Assembly (NCBI GenBank): GCA_035275065.1
Contig: DATENM010000002.1
Coordinates: 124,001 to 188,000 of the forward strand
Length of the DNA: 64,000 nt
Source: Blastocatellia bacterium
GTDB lineage: Bacteria > Acidobacteriota > Blastocatellia > UBA7656
Direction: 5' to 3'
A program made the position numbers and the translations under genes. Under the pieces are notes generated by a model. The model saw only the letters and a program-made list of their open reading frames with translations. It searched no databases and was not told the DNA's origin. The stretch's first letter is position 1. Every line of letters begins with the position of its first letter. Shown piece by piece: positions 1 through 9,386 of this stretch.

Positions 1-1258
1 CCAGCCGGGCGCGCGCGCCTTGCGGGCGCGGGCAAACCACTAAGCTCGCGGGCAGCACTTCGTCATCGAGAATGGCCATCAACCAGTCGCGGCGGCGCTC
101 GGTTTTCAAGCGCGCGGCCTGCTCGATGAGCCCCGGCATCTGACTGGCCGGCAAGCCGCGCTCGATGATGAGCCGCAGACCGCCGGCTTCAACCGCAGGC
201 TGCGCGGCACTTAATTCAAAGGCATAGTTGTCGTCTGCCGCTTCGCTGGCGCGCTTAAAGACGAGCGCCTCGAATTCGCGCCAGACTTCCAGGCCGCAGG
301 GGAGCTGAACGCGTTTGCCGCGCATCTTTTCATCAAGCAATGATTGAAGCGCGGCGACATGCTTTGCGGTGATCTCTTCGCCGACGACGCGCGCGCGACG
401 CGCCGCTTCAAGCAACATTCGACGCCGCAGGCCGGCGGGCGGCGCGCTGAGCGCGGCGACGCGATAGGCGGCAATCGCCCTATCGCTCGATTCGTGGGAA
501 GGCTCGACGCGCGCCGCATCAAGAAAACCTTGCGCCAGCTCATCAAGCGCCGCTTCATCGGCGGCGAGTTGCTCTGCCGCGCGCGCGATGGCTTCGACCG
601 CCCGCGGGTTGATGGCTTGCACCGCCGGCAGCACGTCGCGGCGTACACGGTTGCGCGTGTACTCGCCGCCCAGGTTCGTCGCATCCAGCCGATAACTCAA
701 GCCGCGCGCGTCGCAGTAGGCTTCTACTTCACTGCGCGTGATGCAGAGCAGCGGGCGGATGAGCGACACTGTCCCCGCGTCGCACGCTGGCACGGCGCTC
801 ATCGGGCGCATCGCCACAAGGCCGCGCGTGCCTGCGCCGCGCGCCAGGCGCATCAGGAAGGTTTCGGCTTGATCGCTCATAGTGTGGCCCGTGGCGATAT
901 GGTCGGCACCGGTCGCGCGCGCGACGCGCCGCAAGAAGTCGTAGCGAATCGCGCGCGCCGTTTCTTCGATGCCGCGCCGCGCACGCTCAGCCGCCGCGCG
1001 CACGTCAGCGCATTCTACTGTCACAGGCAAGCCGAGCCGCTCGGCCAGTCGCCGCACAAACTCGGCGTCTTCGTCTGAATCTCTGCCGCGCAGTTGATGA
1101 TTGAGGTGGGCGATGTGAATAGACGCCTGCAAACGCGCGAGCATATCGAGCAGCGCGACGGAATCCGGCCCGCCCGATACCGCTACCACGACGCCGCGCG
1201 CGCCTTCAAGCAGCGCGTGTTGTTTGACGTAGCGCCGGACTTTGGCGAATGGTTCCAT
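1..1258 (-). CDS. tilS: tRNA(Ile)-lysidine synthetase, 3' end beyond the window
   Basis: The enzyme makes lysidine at the wobble C of the minor tRNA-Ile(CAU), using ATP and lysine in the cytoplasm. Translating the minus strand from the ATG at 1258 gives MEPFAKVRRY, then the PP-loop ATP-binding motif SGGPDS at residues 28-33 and the HLNHQLRG segment typical of TilS. The frame stays open to base 1, about 419 codons, so the C-terminal part and stop codon lie outside the window. Family membership is secure from the PP-loop and following segments. Start choice rests on the short distance to the PP-loop usual for the family; no strong ribosome binding site is visible. A long inverted repeat follows upstream at 1293-1387. 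Long open frames on the opposite strand here are codon-bias shadows. Confidence 0.9.
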   Translation of the reverse strand, partial: MEPFAKVRRYVKQHALLEGARGVVVAVSGGPDSVALLDMLARLQASIHIAHLNHQLRGRDSDEDAEFVRRLAERLGLPVTVECADVRAAAERARRGIEETARAIRYDFLRRVARATGADHIATGHTMSDQAETFLMRLARGAGTRGLVAMRPMSAVPACDAGTVSLIRPLLCITRSEVEAYCDARGLSYRLDATNLGGEYTRNRVRRDVLPAVQAINPRAVEAIARAAEQLAADEAALDELAQGFLDAARVEPSHESSDRAIAAYRVAALSAPPAGLRRRMLLEAARRARVVGEEITAKHVAALQSLLDEKMRGKRVQLPCGLEVWREFEALVFKRASEAADDNYAFELSAAQPAVEAGGLRLIIERGLPASQMPGLIEQAARLKTERRRDWLMAILDDEVLPASLVVCPRPQGARARL

Positions 1259-1292
1259 CGTTTCGCGCAACGGCCAGAAGCATCGCTCCTTC

Positions 1293-1387
1293 GGAAGTAA
1301 AAAGTAAAAAGGCAAAAGGTAAAAGTCGAAGGAACGCGTGATTCGCTCCGCCGCTCTTACCTTTTGCCTTTTTACTTTTTACTTTCC
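1293..1387. repeat. long inverted repeat, AAAAGGC-type arms
   Basis: Arms of about 30 bp (1293-1322 and 1357-1387) are reverse complements with one base difference. They are built from short words of the AAAAGGCAAAAGG type and separated by about 34 bp of unrelated loop. The right arm runs over the stop codon of the M15 peptidase gene (1379-1381). Similar arms occur at 5957-6079 and 17359-17505, so this is a dispersed family. It could act as a terminator or mRNA-end stabiliser for the peptidase gene. Confidence 0.8.
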
Positions 1388-2338
1388 AACGTACTCCCAA
1401 TGCCACGGCTCGTAGAAGTAGGGGCGGAAGCCGAAGCGTCCGGCATTCTTCACCAGCCAGCGATAGGCTTTGGTCTGCGTCTGAATGGCGCGGTTGTCGT
1501 CTTTGGTGCTGACCGGCTCGCCGCCGACATACAGATCAAGCGCGCGCCCGGTAAAGTGCGGGCTGTTGACCGCAAGCCCGGCGCGTCCGCTGTTGGGCGA
1601 CTGCGCCCGCAACTGCGCTTGATATTCAGGCGTGCGCAGCGCCGAGACGACTTTGAAATATTTCTCGCTGTCGGCGAGCTGACCGTCGCCGGTCACCTGC
1701 AAGCCGAGCGAAGGGTCCGAGGCCGCCGCCGCAATCATCTGCTTGTACGCGGCGTAGGTGCGGCGCTCGGCCTGGCGCAAGGCTTCGGGCCGCGACGGGT
1801 CGTAGCACTCCGTCGTCGGGATCGTCACCACTTCTTCTGCCGTCGGGCGGCTGTGATCTTTCAGGCGATTCGCCTGCCAGTTGGAGACCATCTGCGACCA
1901 GGTGTTGTTATCAAGGATGCCGTTTGCCGACGCGCCGTGCTGCTGCTGCCAGCGCGATAACTGCGCCGCGAAATCACCGCTCGTCTGCGCGCTGTCGGCG
2001 CCGATCAGGCCGCCGACCAGCGGCGCGTAGAGCCGCCAGCCGCGCTGCGATTTGCCGCCGAAGGCCCACGTCAGGCTGTCCTGCAAATCGGCATTGCGCG
2101 AAGCCGCCGAGGCAAACAGCCCCGCCGCCGCCGAAGCGGTTTCTGCCGCCGGCTTTGCCGCCGCCGATAAGCGCTCGACGCCAACCGCCGAGGCCGGCGC
2201 GCTGCTTTCATTGTTTGCCGCTTGCGCTGTCTGGATGCGCGCCGATTGCCCGACCGCTTTCCACTGGAAGCCAAAAATCGCGGCCACGGTGGCCAGTACA
2301 ATCGCTACCCCGATCACCAACCCCTTGCTTGATTTCAT
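1379..2338 (-). CDS. Exported D-alanyl-D-alanine carboxypeptidase (peptidase M15B, VanY-like) with peptidoglycan-binding-like region
   Basis: The product is a 319-residue protein with an N-terminal hydrophobic anchor or signal (residues 8-25), an Ala-rich linker, a peptidoglycan-binding-like stretch (about 100-155, with a QLSRWQQQHGA segment) and a C-terminal M15 domain. The zinc motif SPHFTGRALD places His261 and Asp268, and EPWHWEY at 310-316 supplies the other active-site residues. M15B enzymes trim D-Ala from peptidoglycan stem peptides in the periplasm. The ATG at 2338 opens directly on the signal sequence. The gene stands alone, convergent with nothing nearby, and its stop codon lies inside the arm of the inverted repeat 1293-1387. 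Substrate (DD or LD bond) is not decided by the sequence. Confidence 0.85.
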   Translation of the reverse strand: MKSSKGLVIGVAIVLATVAAIFGFQWKAVGQSARIQTAQAANNESSAPASAVGVERLSAAAKPAAETASAAAGLFASAASRNADLQDSLTWAFGGKSQRGWRLYAPLVGGLIGADSAQTSGDFAAQLSRWQQQHGASANGILDNNTWSQMVSNWQANRLKDHSRPTAEEVVTIPTTECYDPSRPEALRQAERRTYAAYKQMIAAAASDPSLGLQVTGDGQLADSEKYFKVVSALRTPEYQAQLRAQSPNSGRAGLAVNSPHFTGRALDLYVGGEPVSTKDDNRAIQTQTKAYRWLVKNAGRFGFRPYFYEPWHWEYVGK

Positions 2339-2389
2339 CCGTTGAATCCCCCTGAAGAAAGCTACTGATATAATCTTACAGGAGTCGGC

Positions 2390-2491
2390 ATGGCGGGTTC
2401 AATACTCTTGTCCGGACGCAATAAAAACGAAACATTTCACGCTTTTGCGCGCCGCCGGTCAAATCTTGTGAAACTTGTCAAAACGATGTAA
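2390..2491 (+). CDS. Possible 33-residue small protein, unrecognised
   Basis: An ATG at 2390 follows a good AGGAG ribosome binding site (about 6 nt away) and a TATAAT hexamer roughly 20 nt upstream. The frame runs 33 codons to TAA at 2489-2491 and begins MAGSILLSGRNKN. It lies between the divergent peptidase and histidine kinase genes. No domain is recognisable, and the Lys/Arg-rich C-terminus could equally be chance. It may be a leader peptide or nothing. Confidence 0.2.
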   Translation: MAGSILLSGRNKNETFHAFARRRSNLVKLVKTM

Positions 2492-2563
2492 AAAGCAAGT
2501 GGCGCGCGCTCTGCGCCGGCCCTGGCTGCTGTATATTAAACCACGCGGAAGGGAACCGTTGAG

Positions 2564-4288
2564 ATGGAGAGGCTGAAGACGTTCCTAAAAAAACGCGCTC
2601 TCTTAATGGGCACACTCGCGGTGGCCGTTCCGCTCGTCTTCATCGTTTATTGGCAATACCGCTCGCTGAGGTCGCTGGAAAAGACGCTGCCCATCTACCG
2701 CAAAGAGGTCATGCGCGATTACCTGCGCTCGGTCGTCAAAGAGGTTCACACCTTCTATTACGACAACGCCGTTGACGCCTTGAGCGTGCCGGCGGAAGCC
2801 ATCACCAATCGCGCCGGCGGCGCGATTCAAGCCAAAGACGACGCCGCGCTGATCGCCGCTTTGCAGCCCGTCGCCGCGCACTTCTCACAAAAGAACATTC
2901 CCGGCGCGGGGCGCTTCTTCGTCGTCGTTGACACGACGCGCAACGGCGTCAATCAAGGGGCGGTGCTGTTCTACGACCCGGCGACGCGCCGCATGCAACC
3001 GGAGCCTGCGGCGGCAGAGCTACAGGCCATCAACGTCGCCTGCGCCGCTTACCTGATCTACATTCGCGGCGGCACACAGGTCATCTCCATGCCGATGGGC
3101 AGTGATCGCAATCCGTGGTATCCGCTGGTCGTCAAGCCTGTGGTGGATGCCGATGAAAGGATCATCGCCGTCAGCGGCATGGTGATCGATCAAAAATACT
3201 TCCTCGAAGAAGTGCTGCCGGCCGCCATTGAGCGACCGCTGCGCGAGACCTTCCCGACCGACTACCAGGACGTCATGGTCGCGATCAACGACGAGCAGGG
3301 CGATCCGATCTACGGCGCAGAGCGCATTGCGTCGGAAGACGAAGAAGCTTATATGCGCTTCTCTTTCATCTTCACGCGCTGGTTCCTGGCGACGCGCATG
3401 CGCGGCATGACCGAGGCGCAGTGGGCGCGGCGCAACTTCGTGATGAACCTGTCGCTCGGCGTGGCCATGACGCTGTTTCTGATCGGCGGCATCGCCCTGA
3501 CCTTGCGCACGGCGGCGCGCGCCATGCGGCTGTCGCAGATGAAGTCGGATTTTGTCAGCAACGTCTCGCACGAGCTGCGCACGCCGCTGGCTTCGATCCG
3601 CGTCTTCGGCGAGTTCCTGAAACTGGGGCGCGTCAAAGACACCGCCAAGATGCGCGAGTATGGCGAGTACATCGAAACCGAGAGCCGGCGGCTGACGCAG
3701 TTGATCAACAACATTCTCGACTTCTCGCGCATCGAGTCAGGACAGAAGAGCTATCACTTCTATCCGACTGCGCTCGGCGAGCTGGTTGCCGATACGCTGA
3801 AAGTCTTCGAGGTGCGCTTGAAGCAGGACGAGTTCACGATTCACTTCGAGGCGGCGGCCAACCTGCCGCGCGTCGCCCTTGACGCCGACGCCATGACGCA
3901 GGCGCTCGTCAACCTGCTCGACAACGCGGTGAAGTATTCCGACGTGGCGCGCGACATTTATCTCAAGCTCGACCGTCAAGACGAGTGGGTGACACTCGCC
4001 GTCAGCGACAGTGGCGTCGGCATCCCCGAAGAAGATCAAGAGAAGGTCTTCGAGCGCTTCCACCGCGTCAGCACGGGGTTGGTGCATGACGTGAAGGGGA
4101 GCGGTCTGGGATTGGCCATCGTCAAGCACATCGTCGAGGCGCACGGCGGCAAGGTGACGCTCGACAGCCGCCCCGGTCGCGGCAGCACCTTTACCATCTA
4201 CCTGCCGGCGCTGGCCGACGCCGGCATCGAACGCGACGCCAGCGCGCCGGGAGTGGCAACCGGCGGCCAATCACTGGCGCGCAGTTGA
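2564..4288 (+). CDS. Membrane sensor histidine kinase
   Basis: The product is a 574-residue two-component sensor. A first transmembrane helix (about 13-31) and a second (about 293-315) bracket a periplasmic sensor region of some 260 residues that I do not recognise. The HisKA box [12 protein letters not shown] puts the phosphorylated His at residue 336. The ATPase half shows the N box ([10 protein letters not shown]), G1 (DSGVGIP), F (FERFHR) and G2 (GSGLGLAIV) motifs in order. There is no clear HAMP domain between TM2 and HisKA, only a short linker. The response regulator gene follows 17 nt after the stop, so the two form an operon. The signal is unknown. Start ATG 2564 is preceded by a GAAGGGA-type site. 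Confidence 0.92.
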   Translation: MERLKTFLKKRALLMGTLAVAVPLVFIVYWQYRSLRSLEKTLPIYRKEVMRDYLRSVVKEVHTFYYDNAVDALSVPAEAITNRAGGAIQAKDDAALIAALQPVAAHFSQKNIPGAGRFFVVVDTTRNGVNQGAVLFYDPATRRMQPEPAAAELQAINVACAAYLIYIRGGTQVISMPMGSDRNPWYPLVVKPVVDADERIIAVSGMVIDQKYFLEEVLPAAIERPLRETFPTDYQDVMVAINDEQGDPIYGAERIASEDEEAYMRFSFIFTRWFLATRMRGMTEAQWARRNFVMNLSLGVAMTLFLIGGIALTLRTAARAMRLSQMKSDFVSNVSHELRTPLASIRVFGEFLKLGRVKDTAKMREYGEYIETESRRLTQLINNILDFSRIESGQKSYHFYPTALGELVADTLKVFEVRLKQDEFTIHFEAAANLPRVALDADAMTQALVNLLDNAVKYSDVARDIYLKLDRQDEWVTLAVSDSGVGIPEEDQEKVFERFHRVSTGLVHDVKGSGLGLAIVKHIVEAHGGKVTLDSRPGRGSTFTIYLPALADAGIERDASAPGVATGGQSLARS

Positions 4289-4305
4289 ATGAGGAGAAGA
4301 TTCCC

Positions 4306-4992
<687 letters not shown>

Positions 4993-5399
4993 AATTAACC
5001 GCTAAGATGCCAAGATAGGGACAGGGCGGTTCGGGTTCTCTGATAAGGACAGGGCGGTTCGGGTTCTCTCGCGTCATTGGTGGCTTGTTCCGATAAGCCG
5101 CCCGTTTGGCATTCGCTGCCACAGCCAGCCTTCGAGCCTTTGCCGCCGGTCGAAGAGGTCGAGCAGAGCAGCAACAACAGCAACAGTGAAGTGGGTTGGA
5201 GCGGCCCGGCTGCGTTGGCCGAGCGTAAGCGGAATGGCAGCCAGCGGGAGGGTACAGTGCATCCTTAGAATCCCTCCCACTGGTAGTCGAGAAACTCTTT
5301 GAACTTGCTCTGTGTTTCAGCAAGGATTCTACGGCGCAGGGATGTAAATGTGTTGACGCCGGTGTAAAAAGCTGTAAAAGCTGTCAGCGGATTGCAAAA
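4993..5399. other. 407-bp intergenic region without a convincing gene
   Basis: This gap lies between the response regulator stop and the mscL stop (convergent genes). It holds a 23-bp direct repeat (5019-5069) and short open frames on both strands without recognisable domains or good ribosome binding sites. The segment at 5301-5328 resembles 30136-30163, upstream of another regulator, sharing GAACTT, TCTGTGTTT and GCAAG blocks. Confidence 0.5.
5019..5069. repeat. Two-copy 23-bp direct repeat
   Basis: The unit beginning GGACAGGGCGGTTCGGG occurs identically at 5019-5041 and 5047-5069, a period of 28 bp. It starts 26 bp after the response regulator stop codon. Two copies suggest either a recent slippage duplication or a regulator binding pair; function is unknown. 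Confidence 0.8.
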
Positions 5400-5852
5400 T
5401 CACGCTGATGGCAAGGCGGCCAGCTCCGAGGTGCAAAACGGGCAGCGCTTCGCCGCAAGCGGAATCTCGGTCGCGCACATCGGGCAAGGCTTCTTGGTCG
5501 CCGGCGGCTCCTCTTTGACGCCGCGAATGCGATTAACGGCGCGGATGAGCATGAAGATCACAAAGGCGATGATCAGAAAATTGATGATGTCGTTAATGAA
5601 CTGGCCATAGGCGAAGACCGGAATGCCTTTCGCCTTGGCGTCGGCCAGCGACGCCGGCTCGCCTTTGGCGTGGTCGAGCACGACGAACATGCCGGCGAAA
5701 TCGACCTTGCCTAGCAGCACGCCGATGGGCGGCATGATGATGCCTTCGACCAGCGAGGTGACGATCTTGCCGAAGGCCGCGCCGATGATGACGCCGATGG
5801 CCAGGTCAATGACGTTGCCGCGCGCGATGAACCGCTTGAATTCTTGCCACAT
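5400..5852 (-). CDS. mscL: Large-conductance mechanosensitive channel with C-terminal zinc ribbon
   Basis: MscL forms a homopentameric inner-membrane pore that opens under hypo-osmotic membrane tension. Residues 1-110 show the whole MscL core: the N-terminal WQEFKRFIARGNVIDLAIGV segment, TM1 (about 15-45) with the gating glycines, a short periplasmic loop and TM2 (about 85-108). The protein is 150 residues, longer than the usual 130-140, because the C-terminal helix is followed or replaced by a zinc-ribbon motif with Cys123, Cys126, Cys137 and Cys140. The ATG at 5852 has a strong AAGGAG site. The gene is monocistronic and convergent with the two-component operon. The role of the ribbon (assembly, sensing or gating control) is not known to me. 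Confidence 0.93.
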   Translation of the reverse strand: MWQEFKRFIARGNVIDLAIGVIIGAAFGKIVTSLVEGIIMPPIGVLLGKVDFAGMFVVLDHAKGEPASLADAKAKGIPVFAYGQFINDIINFLIIAFVIFMLIRAVNRIRGVKEEPPATKKPCPMCATEIPLAAKRCPFCTSELAALPSA

Positions 5853-5956
5853 CCTTCACGCTCCTTTGCGGAAAACGCCAGGAAAACTTGCCGTGGCTTT
5901 CCCTGATTGTTGATTTGCGAGCCGCTATCTTATGCGCGCGGCGCGCGGGCGGTCAA

Positions 5957-6079
5957 GGGAAGGAAAAAGGCAAAAGGCAAAAGGCAAAAATGGTGGACCT
6001 GGATTAATAGTTAGCCTCAAGCTATCTATTGACTCCTCTGCCGACCTTTTGCCTTTTGCCTTTTTCCTTTTTCCTTCCC
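5957..6079. repeat. long inverted repeat, AAAAGGC-type arms
   Basis: The arms (about 5957-5990 and 6045-6079) pair over some 33 bp and flank a 55-bp loop. They use the same word as the repeats at 1293-1387 and 17359-17505. The right arm ends 14 bp from the stop codon of the PilZ/receiver gene (6093). The element may end transcription of that gene or protect its mRNA. Confidence 0.8.
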
Positions 6080-6092
6080 GCCTGTGGCGGGC

Positions 6093-7670
6093 TTATCCGG
6101 CCATCGCCTGCGGCGTGCCGCCCAGGTGGCGCTCAATGCATTTAAGCAGGTTGGCGACCTCGAAGGGTTTGGTTAACAGCTCATCGGCGCCATAGCGGTC
6201 GCGCGCCTCGAAGCGGTAGTTCAGTTTCGTATAGACAGCGGTGAGCATGATGACTTTCGGTGCGGGCTTCATCTCTTTCAGCGCCTTGCAGACCAGAAAG
6301 CCGTGCATCTTCGGCATCAGGCCGTCGGTGATGACGAGATCGGGCTTGATCTCGGCGGCTTTCTCGACTGCCGCTTTGCCGTCTTCGACAAGGATGACGT
6401 CGTAGCCGGCGGAGGTAAGAATCTTGCCGAGCACGCGGCGCAGCGGCGGGTCATCGTCAGCGACCAGGATGCGGCCACGGGGCGGCGGCGCCGGCGCTTT
6501 TTGCGCCACCGCCAGGGCTTCGACTTCAGGCCGCATCACGGCGCGCTCCGTCAGTTCATTATTATCGATCAAGCGCAGGCAGAGGCGCTCCAGCCCGTCA
6601 TCCTTGAGAAAGCGGTTGCAGACGACGGCATAGCTTTCCATGCCGCGCTCAGGGTAGCTGACGCGGACGAACTCGAACTCGGGAGGCGCGCCCTTCACGG
6701 CGATGCGCAGCCCGCCTTCGCTAACGTCTTCGGTGCGCCCGGCCTCTTGCCGCAGACATTGCAGGTCTTCGGTGAAATACTCGACCCAGATCATCTGACC
6801 GCCGGGCTTGCGCGGCGAGCGGCGGCGCTCGACACCGGTCCAGGGTTTAGTCTGAAAAGTCGCCCAGGGCTTATCGAGGTAGCCGACTGGCGGGTGCTCG
6901 CCGACGAATTCCAGAGCGGTAACGCGCATGCCGTCTTTGACCGGGTGAACGCGCCGCACCAGCGCATAGACGCGGTAATTCGGCTCCTTCAGGTCATGGC
7001 TGCGCAGCTGCTCCGGCAGCGGCAAAGTGACGTAAAGAATAGTGCCGTGGCGGACACGGTGACGCAGGCGCAAGGTAACCCCTGTGCAACTGGCGTCTAC
7101 GGTTTCGACATCTTCGGTCCACTTGCCTGCCTTGCGGTGATAGCCGATGACGGTCGCGGTCACCGAAAGCGGGAAGCGCTGGCTGCGGCGGCGGTTCTCA
7201 TCGGCGGCGGCAGTCGGATCGGCTTCGGCGCTCACATCTGCGAGCATCAAGCGCGCGGCTTCCGCTGCGCTACTGGTGTCCGACGGATTGGCCTTCTGCG
7301 GCTTGGCGGCAGGCAGCGCCGCCGCGTCAGTGGCCGGCGACCCGGGCGCTCTGACAATGACGAAGCGGTCGTATTCGACGCGCTTGTTGGGATTCGACAG
7401 CACCGAATAGGCATGCGCCAGGCGGCTGGTGGCCAGCTCGACGCGAGCGAGTGCTTCACCGGCGGCTTCGCCTCTGGCTTCCAGGGCGTTGCGCCACGGC
7501 TGCAATACGGCGGCGGCGCGTTGATAAGCGGCGATAATCTGCGCGTCGGAAGCCGAGCGCTCAAGACTCAAGGCTTCGTAATGCGAGGTCGAGCGTTCGA
7601 CCTGCTGCAACAGATGTTCGAGCCCCGTCGATTCCGGGCTCGTGTGTTCGCCAGTGGATTGCTTCATCAT
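6093..7670 (-). CDS. DnaJ-like / PilZ / PilZ / receiver multidomain protein
   Basis: From the ATG at 7670 the product is about 525 residues. In order it has a J-domain-like segment (HYEAL...AYQRAA...YSVLSNPNKRVEYDRF, about 30-110), a first PilZ domain opening with RRSQRFPL, a second opening with RRRSPRKPGG and containing the D-x-S-x-x-G motif (DVSEGGL), and a C-terminal receiver domain (ILVADDD, LVITDGLMPK, KPF). PilZ domains often bind cyclic di-GMP, and here both keep an arginine-rich entry. A C-terminal receiver with no output domain after it suggests an adaptor for surface or motility control, which is inference. ATG 7670 is chosen for its AAGGTGAGG site; an upstream in-frame ATG at 7811 would add 47 low-complexity residues. 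Confidence 0.85.
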   Translation of the reverse strand: MMKQSTGEHTSPESTGLEHLLQQVERSTSHYEALSLERSASDAQIIAAYQRAAAVLQPWRNALEARGEAAGEALARVELATSRLAHAYSVLSNPNKRVEYDRFVIVRAPGSPATDAAALPAAKPQKANPSDTSSAAEAARLMLADVSAEADPTAAADENRRRSQRFPLSVTATVIGYHRKAGKWTEDVETVDASCTGVTLRLRHRVRHGTILYVTLPLPEQLRSHDLKEPNYRVYALVRRVHPVKDGMRVTALEFVGEHPPVGYLDKPWATFQTKPWTGVERRRSPRKPGGQMIWVEYFTEDLQCLRQEAGRTEDVSEGGLRIAVKGAPPEFEFVRVSYPERGMESYAVVCNRFLKDDGLERLCLRLIDNNELTERAVMRPEVEALAVAQKAPAPPPRGRILVADDDPPLRRVLGKILTSAGYDVILVEDGKAAVEKAAEIKPDLVITDGLMPKMHGFLVCKALKEMKPAPKVIMLTAVYTKLNYRFEARDRYGADELLTKPFEVANLLKCIERHLGGTPQAMAG

Positions 7671-8212
7671 TGCCTCACCTTCTGTTCGAAGCAGAAATGC
7701 TGGCTGGCTCATTCGGCTGACTTGCGCTTGAAGGCGATTTCGCGCCTGGTCAAGTCGAGCCGGTGATTGCTCCATGCGTTTGCGAAAAGACCTTTTGGAT
7801 GGGGGCATCACTCAGTCTGTAATAAGATGCCAGGGACTTTACAGGTCTCCGGGGAAAGCATAAGTGCAAGCGCGGTGCCAGCGCCCCGGCAGCGCCCGCC
7901 GCCGGCAGGCTGCTTATTTGGTAGGTAGTTAGCTATTTACCGCCGTGATTCGGTCAACCCACTCCTTCAGTATGAATGAATACGTTGACGGCTTTCGGGC
8001 AAGATAACAGCAGGGGCTAGGGACTAGGGAACAGGAGGCAGTAAGCAGGAGGCAGGAGGCAGGAAGCAGTCCCAGAGCATACGCAACTGTTTTAAAGATC
8101 AGCAACCAGCAGCAACTAAGAACCGCTGCCTCCTGCTTCCTGCTTACTGCCTCCTGCCTCCTGTTCCCTGGCCCCTAGTCCCTAGCCCCTTTCCTGTGCT
8201 AGTTTTCTGCCG
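7671..8212. other. 542-bp divergent intergenic region holding a 179-bp inverted repeat
   Basis: The gap separates the divergent PilZ/receiver gene and trpD, so it should hold both promoters. The only clear structure is the inverted repeat at 8012-8190. I see no convincing sigma-70 pair, RNA gene or trp leader with tandem Trp codons. Confidence 0.5.
8012..8190. repeat. 179-bp inverted repeat, GGGACTAGGG-type arms
   Basis: The left arm (8012-8069) and right arm (8126-8190) are nearly complementary over about 58 bp. They are built from words such as CTAGGGACTAGGG and CAGGAGGCAG, with a 56-bp loop. The repeat ends 22 bp before the trpD start codon. A shorter relative with the same CTAGGGACTAGGG word lies at 23757-23835. 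Transcribed into the trpD leader, it would fold into a very stable hairpin. Confidence 0.8.
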
Positions 8213-9262
8213 ATGACGATTACCGAAGCCATCAAGCAGACGGTCGAAGGCCGCAGCCTGAGCAGTGAGCAGGCCGAAGCGGTGCTGGAACAGATCATGA
8301 GCGGCCAGTGTAGCGATGCGCAGATCGCCGCGCTGCTGACGGCACTGCGCATGAAAGGCGAGACCGTCGACGAGATTATCGGCTTTGCGCGCGTCATGCG
8401 CCGCCGCGCCGCGCCCGTCCGTCCGCAGAGCCTCGTCGGCTCGGAGATCGCCGGCACCGAGCGCGAAGCCTTGATTGATACTTGCGGCACGGGTGGCGAT
8501 GTCAGCGGCAGCTTCAATGTCTCGACGGCGACCGCGCTGGTCGTCGCCGGCTGCGGCGTCCGCGTCGCCAAGCATGGCAACCGCTCGGTGTCGAGCCAGT
8601 GCGGCAGCGCTGATGTCGTCGAAGCGCTCGGCGTCCGCATCGAGCTTGCGCCACCGTTGATCGCCGCTTGCATTGACGAAGTCGGCATCGGCTTCCTGCA
8701 CGCGCCGCTGCTGCACGAGGCGATGAAGCATGTCGGCCCGGCGCGCCGGCAGATGGGCATCCGCACGATCTTTAATATGCTGGGGCCGCTGACGAACCCT
8801 GCGGGCGCCGACACGCAGGTGATCGGCGTCTATGCCGCGCCGCTGACCGAGATGCTCGCCGCCGCCTTGCGGGCGCTGGGCAGCCGGCGCGCGCTGGTCG
8901 TTCACGGCAGCGACGGGCTGGATGAGATTAGCATCAGCGCTGAGAGTAAGGTGACCGAGCTAGCCGAGGGTGAGCTGCGCACCTACACGGTCATGCCCGA
9001 AGATTTCGGGCTGCGGCGGGCATCGCTTGAAGCAATCCGCGGCGGCGATGCGCGGCAAAACAGCGCCATCATCCTGGAAGTCTTGCGCGGCGAGCCCGGC
9101 CCGCGCCGCGACATTGTCTTGCTGAACGCGGCGGCGGCGCTGGTCGCAAGTCGCCGCGCCAGCGACTTCACGGAAGGCGTGCGCTTGGCCGCCGAAGCGA
9201 TTGACAGCGGCAAGGCGATGATGAAGCTTGAACGGCTGATCGAATTCACCAACGCCCGGTGA
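8213..9262 (+). CDS. trpD: Anthranilate phosphoribosyltransferase
   Basis: TrpD transfers phosphoribose from PRPP to anthranilate, the second dedicated step of tryptophan synthesis. At 349 residues it matches the family length. The PRPP-binding loop DTCGTGGD (Gly92-Asp96) and the anthranilate site motif KHGNRSVSSQCGSADV (from Lys120) are both intact, as is the GIRTIFNMLGPLTNP segment. ATG 8213 opens on the usual N-terminal helix; no good ribosome binding site is visible, perhaps because the large inverted repeat sits just upstream. No other trp gene is adjacent, so trpD is outside any trp operon here. Confidence 0.95.
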   Translation: MTITEAIKQTVEGRSLSSEQAEAVLEQIMSGQCSDAQIAALLTALRMKGETVDEIIGFARVMRRRAAPVRPQSLVGSEIAGTEREALIDTCGTGGDVSGSFNVSTATALVVAGCGVRVAKHGNRSVSSQCGSADVVEALGVRIELAPPLIAACIDEVGIGFLHAPLLHEAMKHVGPARRQMGIRTIFNMLGPLTNPAGADTQVIGVYAAPLTEMLAAALRALGSRRALVVHGSDGLDEISISAESKVTELAEGELRTYTVMPEDFGLRRASLEAIRGGDARQNSAIILEVLRGEPGPRRDIVLLNAAAALVASRRASDFTEGVRLAAEAIDSGKAMMKLERLIEFTNAR

Positions 9263-9386
9263 AGACAGCCCACGCGCCGCTTAAATACAGGCTGCCCGCC
9301 GCGCCGTAGACCGGCGATAGGCCGGTTTCCTCAAATCAATCGAGTGGCTCCAACGTGCCATGCATCCGGCTCGCGGCGATTCCCGG

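Noticed and set aside
344..1078. Long plus-strand open frame (244 codons) opposite tilS
   Set aside because: It is antisense to a clear tilS frame with the PP-loop motif; high GC opens shadow frames. The encoded sequence is Arg/Ala-rich without domains.
3020..3571. 183-codon minus-strand frame inside the histidine kinase
   Set aside because: Antisense to the sensor region and second membrane helix of a complete kinase frame; His/Arg-rich shadow product.
5077..5268. 63-codon plus-strand frame after the two-component operon
   Set aside because: Low-complexity Asn/Ser/Glu stretch without a good start site or homology that I can recognise.
6303..7766. 487-codon plus-strand frame opposite the PilZ/receiver gene
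   Set aside because: The minus strand encodes recognisable PilZ and receiver domains. The antisense product has no domain and shadow-type composition.
8012..8190. Large inverted repeat before trpD considered as a trp attenuator or T-box
   Set aside because: No leader peptide with Trp codons and no T-box sequence; the same arm word occurs at an unrelated ABC locus.
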